Assembly (NCBI RefSeq): GCF_000215705.1
Contig: NC_015677.1
Span: forward strand, 3,050,001-3,114,000
Reading direction: 5' to 3'
DNA from: Ramlibacter tataouinensis TTB310
Lineage (GTDB): Bacteria > Pseudomonadota > Gammaproteobacteria > Burkholderiales > Burkholderiaceae_C
Length of the DNA: 64,000 bases
Position 1 is the first letter of the stretch. Each line of letters opens with the position of its first letter. A program made the translations under genes and the position numbers. Positions 28,519 to 37,424 of the stretch are shown piece after piece. The notes beneath the pieces were generated by a model. That model ran no database searches, was not told where the DNA came from, and saw only the letters and a list, made by a program, of their open reading frames with translations.

Positions 28519-30938
28519 CAGCGGCCCCCCCGCCAGCGGCGCAGCATCAGCGCATTGCTCACCACGCTCACGCTGCTGAACGCCATCGCCGCGCCAGCGA
28601 TCACGGGGCTGAGCAGGCCGAAGGCGGCCAGCGGGATGCCCACCACGTTGTAGACGAAGGCCCAGAACAGGTTCTGGCGGATCTTGGCGTAGGTGCGCCG
28701 CGAGATGTCCAGGGCGTCGGCCACTAGGGAAGGGTCGCCGCGCATCAGCGTGATGCCGGCGGCATGCATGGCCACGTCGGTCCCGGTGGACATGGCGATG
28801 CCCACATCGGCGGCGGCCAGGGCCGGCGCGTCGTTGATGCCGTCGCCCACCATGGCCACGGTGCGGCCGCCGGCCTTGAGCTCGCCGACGATGCGGGCCT
28901 TGTCCTCGGGCAGCACCTCGGCACGCACCTCGGACATGCCCAGCTGGCGGGCCACCACTTCGGCGCTGCCGCGGTTGTCGCCCGTGACCAGCACCGCCTG
29001 CACGCCCTGGCTGCGCAGCTTGCGGATGGCTTCGGGCGCCGCCGCCTTCAGCGCGTCGCCGAAGGCCAGCAGGCCCGCCAGCTTCGCAGTCCCGGTCACA
29101 TCAGCCACCCAGGACACGGTACGCCCCTGGGTCTGCAGCGTGGCGGCCAGGCCCCCCAGGTCGCCAAGGTCCACCCCCAGTTCCCGCATGAAGCGGCTGC
29201 TGCCCAGCCGCAGTTCCCGACCGTCCACCGTAGCCGCCATGCCGCGTCCGGCGATGGCGCGCACGTTCGATGCTGGTCGCGACGGCCCCGGCTCCTGCCG
29301 CGCGGCCTCGAGCACCGCCCGGGCCAGCGGGTGCTCGCTGCCGGACTGGATCGATGCGGCCAGGGTCAGCAAAGCCCGGCGGTCGCCATCGGTCGCCCGC
29401 ACCTCCACCAGCTGCGGCCGGCCCTCGGTCAGCGTGCCGGTCTTGTCGAAGGCCACGACCCGGACCTGGTGTGCGACTTCGAGCGCCTGCGCGTCCTTGA
29501 TCAGGATGCCGTGCCGCGCGGCCACGCCGGTGCCGGCCATGATGGCGGTGGGCGTGGCCAGGCCCAGCGCGCACGGGCAGGCGATCACCAGCACGGCCAC
29601 GGCGTTCAGGATGGCCGCCTCCCAGTGGCCGGTGAGCAGGCCCCAGCCGAGCAGCGTCAGGGCCGCGATGCCGACCACCACCGGCACGAACACCTCGCTG
29701 ACCCGGTCCACCAGGCGCTGGATGGGCGCCTTCCCGGCCTGCGCGGATTCCACCATCCGCACGATGCGCGCCAGCGTGGACTCGGCGCCCACGGCGGTGG
29801 TGCGCACCAGCAGCAGGCCTTCGGCGTTGACCGAACCGCCCGTGACCGGGTCGCCCTCGTGCTTGGCCACCGGCAGGCTCTCGCCGGTGATCAGCGATTC
29901 GTCGACCTGGCTCGAGCCCTCGACGACCTGGCCGTCCACCGGCACCCGCTCGCCGGGGCGGATCACGACGGTGTCCCCCACCGCGACCTTCGCGACGGCC
30001 ACTTCGGCTTCCGTACCGTCGCCGCGGCGTATGCGGGCGGTCTCCGGCCGCAGCGCGTTGAGCGCGCGGATGGCCTCGGTGGTCTGCCGCTTGGCACGGT
30101 CCTCCAGCCACTTGCCCAGCAGCACCAGCGTGATCACCACGGCCGAGGCCTCGAAGTACAGGTGCGGCGTGCCGTGCCCGGCATGCGCCAGCAGCAGGTA
30201 GACGCTCAGCCCATAGCCGGCCGTGGTTCCCAGCGCGACCAGCAGGTCCATGTTGCCCGTGCGCGCCTTGAGCGCCTTCCAGCCGGCCCGGTAGAAGCGC
30301 GCGCCCAGCCAGAACTGCACCGGCGTGGCCAGCGCCAGCTGAAGCCAGCCGGGCAGCATCCACTCCTGGCCGAACAGCAGGCCAAGCATCGGCAGCACCA
30401 GCGGGAACGACAACGTGGCGGCAACTGCCACGGGCCACCATGGACGACCTTCGCTGCGCCCGGCTGCCCCGGCCTGGGAGCCGGTGGCCACGGTCGGGCG
30501 GGCCCGGTAGCCGGCTTTTTCGACGGCGGCGACCAGCGTCGCCGCTGTCGTCTCGACGGAGGCGACCCTGACCTCGGCCTTCTCGGTGGCGAGGTTGACT
30601 CCGGCGGCCAGCACGCCGGGCACCTTCCTGAGCACCTTTTCGACGCGTGCCACGCAGGAGGCGCAGGTCATGCCCTCGATGTCCAGCGGGATGCTGCGTT
30701 CGGGCACGGCGTAGCCGGCCTTCTGCACCGCCGCACGCAGCGTGTCCAGCGACACGCCGGGTCCGGTCGTCACCGTGGCGGCTTGCGTCGCGAGGTTGAC
30801 GGTGGCATCCTGCACGCCCGGCACGGCGCGCAACGCCTTCTCCACGCGCGCGACGCAGGAGGCGCAGGTCATCCCCTCCACCGGCAGGGTCCAGTCCTGG
30901 GGTGGCCGGTTCGGGACGGTCAGGGTGGCAGTGCTCAT
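28518..30938 (-). CDS. copA: Cu(+)-exporting P1B-type ATPase
   Basis: An 806-residue membrane pump with two N-terminal heavy-metal domains (each [13 protein letters not shown], near residues 22 and 89). Eight expected membrane segments include the ion-binding [12 protein letters not shown]. The phosphorylation site [11 protein letters not shown], the SEHPLA motif of P1B ATPases and [19 protein letters not shown] are present. It exports Cu(I) from the cytoplasm to the periplasm. It is first in an operon with cueR, behind a promoter with a clear CueR operator at 30972-31002. A DUF411 metal-binding protein gene lies just upstream on the same strand. Confidence 0.96.
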   Translation of the reverse strand: MSTATLTVPNRPPQDWTLPVEGMTCASCVARVEKALRAVPGVQDATVNLATQAATVTTGPGVSLDTLRAAVQKAGYAVPERSIPLDIEGMTCASCVARVEKVLRKVPGVLAAGVNLATEKAEVRVASVETTAATLVAAVEKAGYRARPTVATGSQAGAAGRSEGRPWWPVAVAATLSFPLVLPMLGLLFGQEWMLPGWLQLALATPVQFWLGARFYRAGWKALKARTGNMDLLVALGTTAGYGLSVYLLLAHAGHGTPHLYFEASAVVITLVLLGKWLEDRAKRQTTEAIRALNALRPETARIRRGDGTEAEVAVAKVAVGDTVVIRPGERVPVDGQVVEGSSQVDESLITGESLPVAKHEGDPVTGGSVNAEGLLLVRTTAVGAESTLARIVRMVESAQAGKAPIQRLVDRVSEVFVPVVVGIAALTLLGWGLLTGHWEAAILNAVAVLVIACPCALGLATPTAIMAGTGVAARHGILIKDAQALEVAHQVRVVAFDKTGTLTEGRPQLVEVRATDGDRRALLTLAASIQSGSEHPLARAVLEAARQEPGPSRPASNVRAIAGRGMAATVDGRELRLGSSRFMRELGVDLGDLGGLAATLQTQGRTVSWVADVTGTAKLAGLLAFGDALKAAAPEAIRKLRSQGVQAVLVTGDNRGSAEVVARQLGMSEVRAEVLPEDKARIVGELKAGGRTVAMVGDGINDAPALAAADVGIAMSTGTDVAMHAAGITLMRGDPSLVADALDISRRTYAKIRQNLFWAFVYNVVGIPLAAFGLLSPVIAGAAMAFSSVSVVSNALMLRRWRGGR

Positions 30939-30971
30939 GGCTCATCTCCATCACAGGTTGGCAATGGAGCC

Positions 30972-31002
30972 AGTCTCAACCCTCCCATCATGGCAAGGTC
31001 AA
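30972..31002 (-). promoter_or_regulatory. CueR-type copA promoter with dyad operator
   Basis: On the minus strand the -35 TTGACC (31002-30997) and -10 GAGACT (30977-30972) are separated by 19 bases, the over-long spacing required by MerR activators. Between them lies the dyad ACCTTGC-N7-GGAGGGT (30999-30979), which differs from the CueR consensus ACCTTCC-N7-GGAAGGT at one base per arm. Transcription would start near 30965, giving a leader of about 27 bases before the copA ATG with GGAGATGAG as ribosome binding site. Confidence 0.82.
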
Positions 31003-31050
31003 GGGCCGTGGCGGCGAATCCATGGGCGGCATGCGGGATTGCGCGTTTGC

Positions 31051-31554
31051 CTACGAGCGCCTGCCTTCGTAGCGCTGGTAGACCGCCGCGCTGCCGTCCC
31101 GGGCCAGCAGCATGACGTTGTAGGCATCCCGGCGGCCGCCGTACAGCGGCGAATCCATGCCCGGCGAGCCCACCGGCATGCCCGGTACCGACAGCCCGAC
31201 GGCCCCGGGCTTCTCCTTGAGCAGCCGGTGGATCTCACGCGCCGGCACGTGCCCTTCGATGGCGTAGCCGCCGATCAGGGCCGTGTGGCACGAGCCCCAG
31301 CGGTCGGCCACGCCCAGCTTGCCGCGGACGGTGTCGTTGCCGGTGTCGTTGACCCTGACCTTGAAGCCGTTGGCCTCCAGGTGGCTCACCCACTCCTTGC
31401 AGCAGCCGCAATCCGGCTCCTTCCAGACCTCGGCGAACACGGCAGGCCGCGCCTGGGCCATCGCGGTGGCCGGCACCGCCAGCAATGCGGCCAGGCCGAG
31501 GGAGAACGAACGGCGGTCCAGCGGGCTGGTTCCGATGCGGGTGGCTGTTGCCAT
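31051..31554 (-). CDS. DUF411 copper-binding-type protein
   Basis: A 167-residue protein exported by a signal peptide that carries twin arginines (DRRSFSLGLAALLAVPATAMA), so Tat export is possible. The mature part shows DUF411 features: VWKEPDCGCCKEWVSHLEANGFKV with a CxCC cysteine cluster, DRWGSCHTALIGGYAIEGHVPAREI and GLSVPGMPVGSPGM. DUF411 proteins commonly accompany copper and silver resistance genes and are thought to bind metal in the periplasm. The start is the ATG at 31554, preceded by AAAGGA. It is upstream of copA on the same strand, but the CueR promoter sits in between. Confidence 0.85.
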   Translation of the reverse strand: MATATRIGTSPLDRRSFSLGLAALLAVPATAMAQARPAVFAEVWKEPDCGCCKEWVSHLEANGFKVRVNDTGNDTVRGKLGVADRWGSCHTALIGGYAIEGHVPAREIHRLLKEKPGAVGLSVPGMPVGSPGMDSPLYGGRRDAYNVMLLARDGSAAVYQRYEGRRS

Positions 31555-31665
31555 GGCAGATTCCTTTCGATCAGGCAGGAGTCGAATTCTCCAGGACGGC
31601 CGAAGTTCCGGATCCCGCCGCTGGGTTTGACGCTGGCTGACGCGGTGCTTACATTGCCTCAAGCC

Positions 31666-31926
31666 ATGACGCTCGCCGAACTCCATCGCATCAAGCAGTG
31701 GCAGCTGGCGCACCGGCGCGACCATCCGCTGGAGTACCACTGCTGGGACGGCGTGCTGACGCTCTGGCTGATGGGCTGGATCGGCTGGCTGCCTGCGCTG
31801 GCTCTGGACCAGCTGTGGGCCCTTCCCCTGTGCCTCCTGGGCGCCGCCAGCCCCAACCTGTACGTGGCCTGGCGCGCCAGCGCCCACCAGCGGCGGCGCC
31901 TGCGCTGCGACTGGCTGCAGGGCTGA
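31666..31926 (+). CDS. Small two-segment membrane protein
   Basis: An 86-residue protein starting at the ATG at 31666 (MTLAELHRIKQWQLAHRRDHPLEYHCWDGVLTLWLMGWIGWLP). Two hydrophobic stretches (about 29-47 and 53-70) suggest a hairpin in the inner membrane, with basic ends facing the cytoplasm (SAHQRRRLRCDW). I do not recognise the family. It lies between the divergent DUF411 gene and the DUF3034 operon, 114 bases upstream of the latter, and may be an independent unit. Confidence 0.65.
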   Translation: MTLAELHRIKQWQLAHRRDHPLEYHCWDGVLTLWLMGWIGWLPALALDQLWALPLCLLGAASPNLYVAWRASAHQRRRLRCDWLQG

Positions 31927-32040
31927 CAGACCGCCAGGCCCCGCAGGTTGCTGCGGTAGCGGCTGCCTGCTTGTCGTGGCGTTGAATCCGATGAGCCAAC
32001 GAGTGCGTAAGTATTCGTAACTCAATCCGGAAGGAGCTCC

Positions 32041-32976
32041 ATGAAGACGACATCGATCGCCAGCGCCCTGGTGCTGGCCTGGTCCGCCTGCGGCACGGCC
32101 GCCCTGGCCGACACCGGCAAGCTGGTGCTGACCGGCGGCGTCAGCAGCATCGACGGCGCGGCCGGCGGTGGCCTGACCCCCTGGGCGGTCATCGGCAGCA
32201 ACGCCACGGAGGGCGAGATCGGCGCCTCGGCGCACATCTCCCGCCTGAGCACCCAGGACTACGGCCTGACCACCTACGGCGCCACCGTCGGCCTGTACGA
32301 CCGGGTGGAGCTGTCGCTGGCCCGCCAGGACTTCGACGCCTCGCCGACGCTGGCCCTCAACGGCATCGCGCCGTTCGGCGTCGCACCGGGCGAGCACCTC
32401 AGGATGGACATCGCGGGCGTCAAGGTCCGCCTGGCGGGCGACGCCATCCTGGAGAGCGATTCGCTGCTGCCCCAGGTGTCCGTGGGTCTGCTGCACAAGC
32501 GCGTGCAACCCGGTTCGCTGGGTTCCGTGCTGGACTTCCTGGGCACGCGCCGCAGCGGCACCGACTTCTACGTCAGCGCCACCAAGCTGTTCCTGGGACA
32601 GGGCCTGCTGCTCAACGCCACCTTGCGCAACACCAACGCCAACCAGAACGGCCTGCTGGGCTTTGGCACTGCCTCGCCCGGCCGCGACAGCCGCCGCTGG
32701 CAGCCGGAACTCTCGGCCGCGCTGCTGCTGCGCCGCAACCTGGCGATCGGCGCCGAGTACCGCCACAAGCCCAACAACCTCGAGGCCTTGGGCCGCGCCG
32801 CCGGCCTGGGCGGCGCGCTGCGCGAGGACAGCTGGAAGGACATCTTCGTCGCCTGGGCGCCGAGCAAGCACCTGTCCCTGACGCTGGCCTATGTCCAGCT
32901 GGGCCGCGTGGTGCCGGGCATCACGTCCGGCCGCGACCAGAGCGGTGCTTACCTCTCCGCCCAAGCGGCGTTCTGA
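32041..32976 (+). CDS. DUF3034 outer-membrane-like protein
   Basis: A 311-residue exported protein preceded by GGAAGGAG. A signal peptide (about 1-23, ending AALAD) is followed by GKLVLTGGVSSIDGAAGGGLTPWAVIGSNATEGEIGASAHISRL in pieces. Then come many alternating amphipathic strands with turns such as GLYDRVELSLARQDFD, ending in QSGAYLSAQAAF with the terminal Phe typical of outer-membrane beta barrels. The DUF3034 assignment is from this pattern. It is first of three genes for exported proteins with gaps of 15 and 4 bases, the next being a secreted hemoglobin and a cupredoxin-like protein. Confidence 0.8.
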   Translation: MKTTSIASALVLAWSACGTAALADTGKLVLTGGVSSIDGAAGGGLTPWAVIGSNATEGEIGASAHISRLSTQDYGLTTYGATVGLYDRVELSLARQDFDASPTLALNGIAPFGVAPGEHLRMDIAGVKVRLAGDAILESDSLLPQVSVGLLHKRVQPGSLGSVLDFLGTRRSGTDFYVSATKLFLGQGLLLNATLRNTNANQNGLLGFGTASPGRDSRRWQPELSAALLLRRNLAIGAEYRHKPNNLEALGRAAGLGGALREDSWKDIFVAWAPSKHLSLTLAYVQLGRVVPGITSGRDQSGAYLSAQAAF

Positions 32977-32991
32977 ACCTGGAGCAAATCC

Positions 32992-33417
32992 ATGAAAAAG
33001 CTGATTCTGGCCATCGCCCTTCTGTCCGCTACCGGCGCCTGGTCGCAAACGGCGTCTGCCGATTCCCTGTACGCCGCGTTCGGCGAGAAGGCCGGCCTGG
33101 TCAGGCTGATGGACGACTTCGTCCAGCGGCTCGAGGCGGACGGCCGCACGGCCCCCCACTTCAAGGACGCCAACAAGCAGCGCCTGAAGGAACAGTTGGT
33201 CGACCAGGTGTGTCAGCTGAGCGGCGGCCCCTGCGTGTATCGCGGCGCTGACATGAAGACGGCGCACGCCAACCTGGACATCCGCAAATCGGACTTCAAT
33301 GCCCTGGTTGAGGTGCTGCAGCAGTCAATGGACGCCCAGGGCATCCCGTTCCGCGTGCAGAACCAGCTGCTGGCCAAGCTGGCGCCCATGCACCGTGACA
33401 CCATCACCGTGCGGTGA
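32992..33417 (+). CDS. Exported group I truncated hemoglobin
   Basis: A 141-residue protein with a signal peptide (MKKLILAIALLSATGAWSQTASA) before a truncated-hemoglobin fold: SLYAAFGEKAGLVRLMDDFVQRL, PHFKDANKQRLKEQLVDQVCQLSGGPCVYRGADMKTAHANLDI in pieces, where the His of AHANL is the expected proximal heme ligand. Most truncated hemoglobins are cytoplasmic, so a periplasmic one is notable. It could bind O2, NO or peroxide-type ligands, or carry heme or electrons. It lies in an apparent operon between the DUF3034 and cupredoxin-like genes. Confidence 0.85.
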   Translation: MKKLILAIALLSATGAWSQTASADSLYAAFGEKAGLVRLMDDFVQRLEADGRTAPHFKDANKQRLKEQLVDQVCQLSGGPCVYRGADMKTAHANLDIRKSDFNALVEVLQQSMDAQGIPFRVQNQLLAKLAPMHRDTITVR

Positions 33418-33421
33418 CGCC

Positions 33422-34099
33422 ATGGTCGGCAACTGGCACGACCGTCGGGCGGCGCTGACCTTGGCGGCCGCACTGGCCCTGGGCACCGCTGCCCACGCCG
33501 CCACCATCACGGTGGCGGTGGTGGACCGCGAGGGCAAGCCGGTGCCCGAGGCCGTGGTGGTGCTGTCGCCCTCCGCCGGCGGCCAGCCGCGCACGCCACT
33601 GCCCGGCCATGCCCTGGTAGTGCAGCAGAAGATGCAGTTCCTGCCGGCCGTCACGCTGCTGCCCGCGGGCGGACGGGTGATGTTCGTCAACGAGGACAGC
33701 TGGGAACACCATGTGCGCGGCACGGCCGCCGGCATCGCCGAACTGAACGCCGCCCCGGCGCACAAGGGCTTCGAGCTGCGCCTGGACGGCAAGTCCGCCG
33801 GCAAGGAGGCCAAGACGGCGGAGGTCACGCTGGACAGGGCCGGCGCCATGCTGCTGGGCTGTCACCTGCACGGCTCCATGCGCGGCCACATCTATGTGGC
33901 GGACTCGCCCTGGGCCGCCAAGACCTCGCCGGACGGCCAGGCGGTGTTCGACGACGTGCCCGCGGGCGCCGTACGGGTTCGGGTCTGGCACGCCGAACAG
34001 CTGATCGACCTGCCGGTCCAGACCGCCAGCCCCGCCGAGGCCGCGCCGGCGCGGCTCAACTTCCAGCTGCAGGTGGTGCCGCGCCGGCGCCGGACCTGA
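33422..34099 (+). CDS. Exported cupredoxin-like protein (methylamine-utilisation type)
   Basis: A 225-residue protein starting at the ATG at 33422, four bases after the hemoglobin stop. After a signal peptide (ending TAAHAA) comes a plastocyanin/azurin-like domain. Candidate copper ligands are a His in EDSWEHHVRG and Cys, His and Met in LLGCHLHGSMRGHIYV, a type-1 blue-copper arrangement. A C-terminal beta-sandwich extension follows (DGQAVFDDVPAGAVRVRVWHAEQL). Family members are often annotated as methylamine utilisation proteins, but no methylamine genes are here. A periplasmic electron-transfer partner for the hemoglobin is an attractive inference. Confidence 0.75.
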   Translation: MVGNWHDRRAALTLAAALALGTAAHAATITVAVVDREGKPVPEAVVVLSPSAGGQPRTPLPGHALVVQQKMQFLPAVTLLPAGGRVMFVNEDSWEHHVRGTAAGIAELNAAPAHKGFELRLDGKSAGKEAKTAEVTLDRAGAMLLGCHLHGSMRGHIYVADSPWAAKTSPDGQAVFDDVPAGAVRVRVWHAEQLIDLPVQTASPAEAAPARLNFQLQVVPRRRRT

Positions 34100-34104
34100 G
34101 GCCT

Positions 34105-34265
34105 AGGGCCTGCCCACGGATGTTTTGCGGGACGCGTTGGACCCACAAAGGCCGCGCGCAAGGCGCGTGGGCGCAGCCGGGCTGGCCGCCCGGCCTAGGA
34201 GGGCAACGCTGCATGGCGCGCTTGTGGGCCCGCTCGCGCCCGCAAAACATCCGTGGACAGGCCCT
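34105..34265. repeat. 161-bp element bounded by 27-bp inverted repeats
   Basis: The ends 34105-34131 and 34239-34265 are inverted copies of one another with a single mismatch (core cacggatgttttgcggg). The inner bases are also partly complementary (CGTTGGACCCACAA against TTGTGGGCC... and CAACGC), so the whole could fold into one long hairpin. No protein is encoded. It starts six bases after the cupredoxin-like stop, and its right end overlaps the phytochrome stop codon (34264-34266). It could be a MITE-like mobile repeat, a bidirectional terminator, or both. No clear target-site duplication is seen. Confidence 0.8.
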
Positions 34266-36474
34266 ACCGCCGCGTCGGCCAGCGTGCGGTGAACACCACC
34301 CAGGGCGCGTGGTACTCGTACACCAGCGTGCCGCCATGGCCGCGCGCGATCTCGCGCGCGATGTACAGGCCCAGCCCCAGGCCGGTCCGGTTGCGGTCGT
34401 TGCCCAGGGACTGCCGCTTGAACGGGGCGAACAGCCTGCCCGTCAGCGCCGGCGGGATGGGGGGCGCCTGGTTGCGCACCTGCAGCACCACCTCGCCGCC
34501 TTCCCGCCGCACCACCAGGACGATGGGCCGGTCAGGCTCGCCATGGTGCCGGGCATTGCTCAGCAAGTTGCCCAGCAGCTGCGCCAGCCGGTCGGCATCC
34601 GCCGGGGCGGTGAAGGCGGGCGCGATGTCGCGCTCGATGGCCAGCCCCGGATGGGCCAGCAGCTCGTCGTCGGCGATGTCATGGGCCAGCTGCGGCACGT
34701 CCACCGGGGCGAACGAGAAGCCCAGGCCCAGGCCGGCCTGCAGGCGCGAGGTGTCCAGCACCTGCGCGATCAGCCGCTGCATGCGCGTGCTGGAACGCTG
34801 GATGCGGTGCCCCAGCGCCGACGCATCCGCGCCCCGCGCCAGCCCGTGCGCCGCCATGCTGATCGTCTGCAGCGGGGTGCGCAGGTCGTGGCCCAGCACG
34901 GCCAGCATCTGGTCGCGCGCACGGCTGAGTTCGGCATGGCGCGCGCCGACGGCCCGGGCCAGCTCGCCCTGCAGCTCCCGGGCCATTTCCAGGTCCGCCG
35001 CGGACCACGGCACCGCCTTGCCCCGCACTTCCTCGCGCCAGGTCTCGAACGAGCCGCGCGGCGTCAACCGGGGTCCGAGCGGGCCGCTGGTGTAGATCTT
35101 CTCCGGGGGGCCCGCCCATGCCACCGTCTCCACCTGCTCGCGCCGCAGCAGCGCCAGCCAGGCGGGCGCATCCCGGTCGAAGCGCAGGGCGAGCAGGCCG
35201 CACCAGGCGCCCAGCGGCTGCGCCAGCGCCGGCGGCACGCCCTGCAGCGAGTCCCGCGCGATCAGCTCGCCGGCCTCGGACGGCAGCGTGGCGTCCAGAT
35301 GGCCCAGCAGCGCCCGCACGGCCTGCGCAGGCGCCGCGCCGTGCACGGACAGCTCCTCGCCCTCGAGCAGCACCACGGCCTGCGCCGAGAACTCGTGCGC
35401 CAGCGCGGGCACCAGCGGCAGCAGCGCCGCCAGCGAATCCTCGGCATGCAGCATGCGCTCGACCATGCGCGCCCGCAGGCTGGCGGCGCTGGCCGCGCGC
35501 GCGGCCAGCTCGCCATGCAGCAGGCTCTGCACGTTGGCGGCGACGATCTGCGCCAGCACCTCGCAGGCCATGCGCACCCCGTAGCGCACGCGCCTGGGCG
35601 CCATGTGATGGCAGGCCAGCATGCCCCAGAGCCGCCCGCCGACCACGATGGACACGCTCATGGACGCTCCCACACCCATGTTGCGCAGGTACTCGATGTG
35701 GACCGGCGAGACGCTGCGCAGGTGGCAGTGGCTCATGTCCAGGGGCTGGGGCGGCGTGCCCAGCACGGGCACCGCCGTCGCGTGGACGTCCGCGATCACG
35801 CGCAGCGTGTTGAGCAGGTAGAGCCGGCGCGCCTGCGCCGGGATGTCGCCGGCGGGGTAGCGGTGGCCCACCAGGGGCGGCAGCGCCGGCGCGCGCGCCT
35901 CGGCCACCACGTCGCCGCTGTCGTCGGGGCGGAAGCGGTAGGCCATGACCCGGTCGAAGCCGGTCAGCGCGCGCACCTCCTGCACGGCGGTCTCCAGCAG
36001 GGCATCGATCGAGCGCTGGCGCCGCAGCTTCTCGATGCCGTGATGCGCCTGCGCCGCGAAGTCCGCGCGCTCCTGCTCGTTGTCGGCGCGCGGCTCGAAC
36101 TCGCCCACCACCAGGCGGCCGACCCGGTGCACGACCATGTCGAAACGGCGGTCGCCCAGCAGCACCTCCCGCTGCAGCGGCAACGGCGGCCACTGCTCGT
36201 CGGCCGCGGCCTCCGCCGCGAACGCCTCCCGCACGGCGGCTACCCGGCCGAAGTGCGCCGGTGCTATAGGCTGGCCGACCGCCGGCAGGCCGACGCCCAG
36301 CAAGGCCGACGCGTTGCTGCTGGCCCAGGCCAGCCGGCCTTGCAGGTCGAAAGCCAGCAACGCTCCGTGCGGCTGGATGTGCCCGGGGATATGGATGGGT
36401 TCGCTGGCGCAGTTGTCGAGCGTGACCGGCTCGGCCGGCCCTTGCACTGCGCCGCTGGTGAAAGTGGCGTACAT
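34264..36474 (-). CDS. bphP: Bacteriophytochrome sensor histidine kinase
   Basis: A 736-residue red/far-red photoreceptor kinase. The N-terminal PAS domain has the biliverdin-attaching Cys22 (LDNCASEPIHIPGHIQPHGALL). The GAF domain has the hallmark HRYPAGDIPAQARRLY and MSHCHLRSVSPVHIEYLRNMGV. A PHY domain follows (about 310-500; HGELAARAAS, GPPEKIYTSGPLGPRLTPRGSFETW). The kinase has LGHDLRTPLQTISMA (His529) and an ATPase domain with NLLSNARHHGEPDRP and RTGLGLGLYIAREIARGHGG. No heme oxygenase or response regulator gene is adjacent, so biliverdin supply and output must be encoded elsewhere. Its stop overlaps the 161-bp repeat element. Confidence 0.93.
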   Translation of the reverse strand: MYATFTSGAVQGPAEPVTLDNCASEPIHIPGHIQPHGALLAFDLQGRLAWASSNASALLGVGLPAVGQPIAPAHFGRVAAVREAFAAEAAADEQWPPLPLQREVLLGDRRFDMVVHRVGRLVVGEFEPRADNEQERADFAAQAHHGIEKLRRQRSIDALLETAVQEVRALTGFDRVMAYRFRPDDSGDVVAEARAPALPPLVGHRYPAGDIPAQARRLYLLNTLRVIADVHATAVPVLGTPPQPLDMSHCHLRSVSPVHIEYLRNMGVGASMSVSIVVGGRLWGMLACHHMAPRRVRYGVRMACEVLAQIVAANVQSLLHGELAARAASAASLRARMVERMLHAEDSLAALLPLVPALAHEFSAQAVVLLEGEELSVHGAAPAQAVRALLGHLDATLPSEAGELIARDSLQGVPPALAQPLGAWCGLLALRFDRDAPAWLALLRREQVETVAWAGPPEKIYTSGPLGPRLTPRGSFETWREEVRGKAVPWSAADLEMARELQGELARAVGARHAELSRARDQMLAVLGHDLRTPLQTISMAAHGLARGADASALGHRIQRSSTRMQRLIAQVLDTSRLQAGLGLGFSFAPVDVPQLAHDIADDELLAHPGLAIERDIAPAFTAPADADRLAQLLGNLLSNARHHGEPDRPIVLVVRREGGEVVLQVRNQAPPIPPALTGRLFAPFKRQSLGNDRNRTGLGLGLYIAREIARGHGGTLVYEYHAPWVVFTARWPTRR

Positions 36475-36562
36475 GGACGGCCCATGCTAGCCGCGTCCCG
36501 TGCTGCCGAGCTAAGCCACAGGCGGTCTTGCCTGTCGGACACCGGAAACGCCGCCTGTCGGA

Positions 36563-37414
36563 TTACTGCCGCGCAGTACGCACGTTGGGCGGCAAGGCGC
36601 CCGGATGGCTGGTGCGGAAAGGATTGATGTCCAGGCCGCCGCGCCTGGTGTAGCGGGCATAGACCGACAGCTTCACCGGCCGGCAGCGCCGGCGGATGTC
36701 CATGAAGATGCGCTCCACGCACTGCTCGTGGAATTCGTTGTGGTTGCGAAAGCTCACCAGGTAGCGCAGCAGGCCGGCCTGGTCGATCTGCGGCCCGCTG
36801 TAGCGGATCTGCACGCTGCCCCAGTCCGGCTGGCCGGTCACCAGGCAGTTGCTCTTGAGCAGCTGGCTGACCAGTACCTCCTGCACCGGCTGCTCGTCGA
36901 ATGCGGCCGTCAGCAGTTCGGGCGCCGGCGTGTACTGGCTGCACTCGATGTCCAGGCGGTCCAGGTTCAGGCCATCCAGCTCATGGATGGGCTCGCGGTC
37001 GAACAGCTCCGGCGTCAGCAGCCGCACGCCGACCGAGGACGCCGCCGGCGCGCCGCGCCACACCGCTTCGCTCACATCGGCGCGGATGCGCTCGCGCACC
37101 TCGTCGGCGGAGGCGAACGGCGTGTTGCTGAAGCTGCCCAGGTAGAGCTTGAAGGACTTGCTCTCCACGATGTTGGGCGTTTCGCAGGGCACGGTGACAT
37201 GGGCGATGGCCACCTGCGGCTTGCCGCGCGGCGTGAGCCAGGACAGCTCGAACGCCGTCCACAGGTCGGCGCCGAAGAAAGGGATGGTGTCGGGGGCCAG
37301 CCCCAGTTCCTCGCGCTTGGGCGCGCGCGCGATGGGAAACAGCAGCGACGCGTCGTAGCGGTCGCGGTAGTCGGCTGCCTTGCCCAGCAGCGATTGTTCC
37401 GGTGTGCGGGTCAT
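36563..37414 (-). CDS. queF: NADPH-dependent 7-cyano-7-deazaguanine reductase
   Basis: A 283-residue enzyme reducing preQ0 to preQ1 in queuosine synthesis. The start is the ATG at 37414 ([21 protein letters not shown]). This is the long, two-tunnel-fold-domain form. The active-site cysteine and acid are in [21 protein letters not shown], with [18 protein letters not shown] and [13 protein letters not shown] in the C-terminal half. The gap to the preceding gene is only 10 bases, which leaves no room for a preQ1 riboswitch; it is likely co-transcribed with yaaA and the oxygenase gene. Confidence 0.95.
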   Translation of the reverse strand: MTRTPEQSLLGKAADYRDRYDASLLFPIARAPKREELGLAPDTIPFFGADLWTAFELSWLTPRGKPQVAIAHVTVPCETPNIVESKSFKLYLGSFSNTPFASADEVRERIRADVSEAVWRGAPAASSVGVRLLTPELFDREPIHELDGLNLDRLDIECSQYTPAPELLTAAFDEQPVQEVLVSQLLKSNCLVTGQPDWGSVQIRYSGPQIDQAGLLRYLVSFRNHNEFHEQCVERIFMDIRRRCRPVKLSVYARYTRRGGLDINPFRTSHPGALPPNVRTARQ

Positions 37415-37424
37415 GCCCGCGAGG

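Noticed and set aside
37415..37424. preQ1 riboswitch before queF
   Set aside because: The gap is 10 bases, and no preQ1-type pseudoknot sequence is seen.
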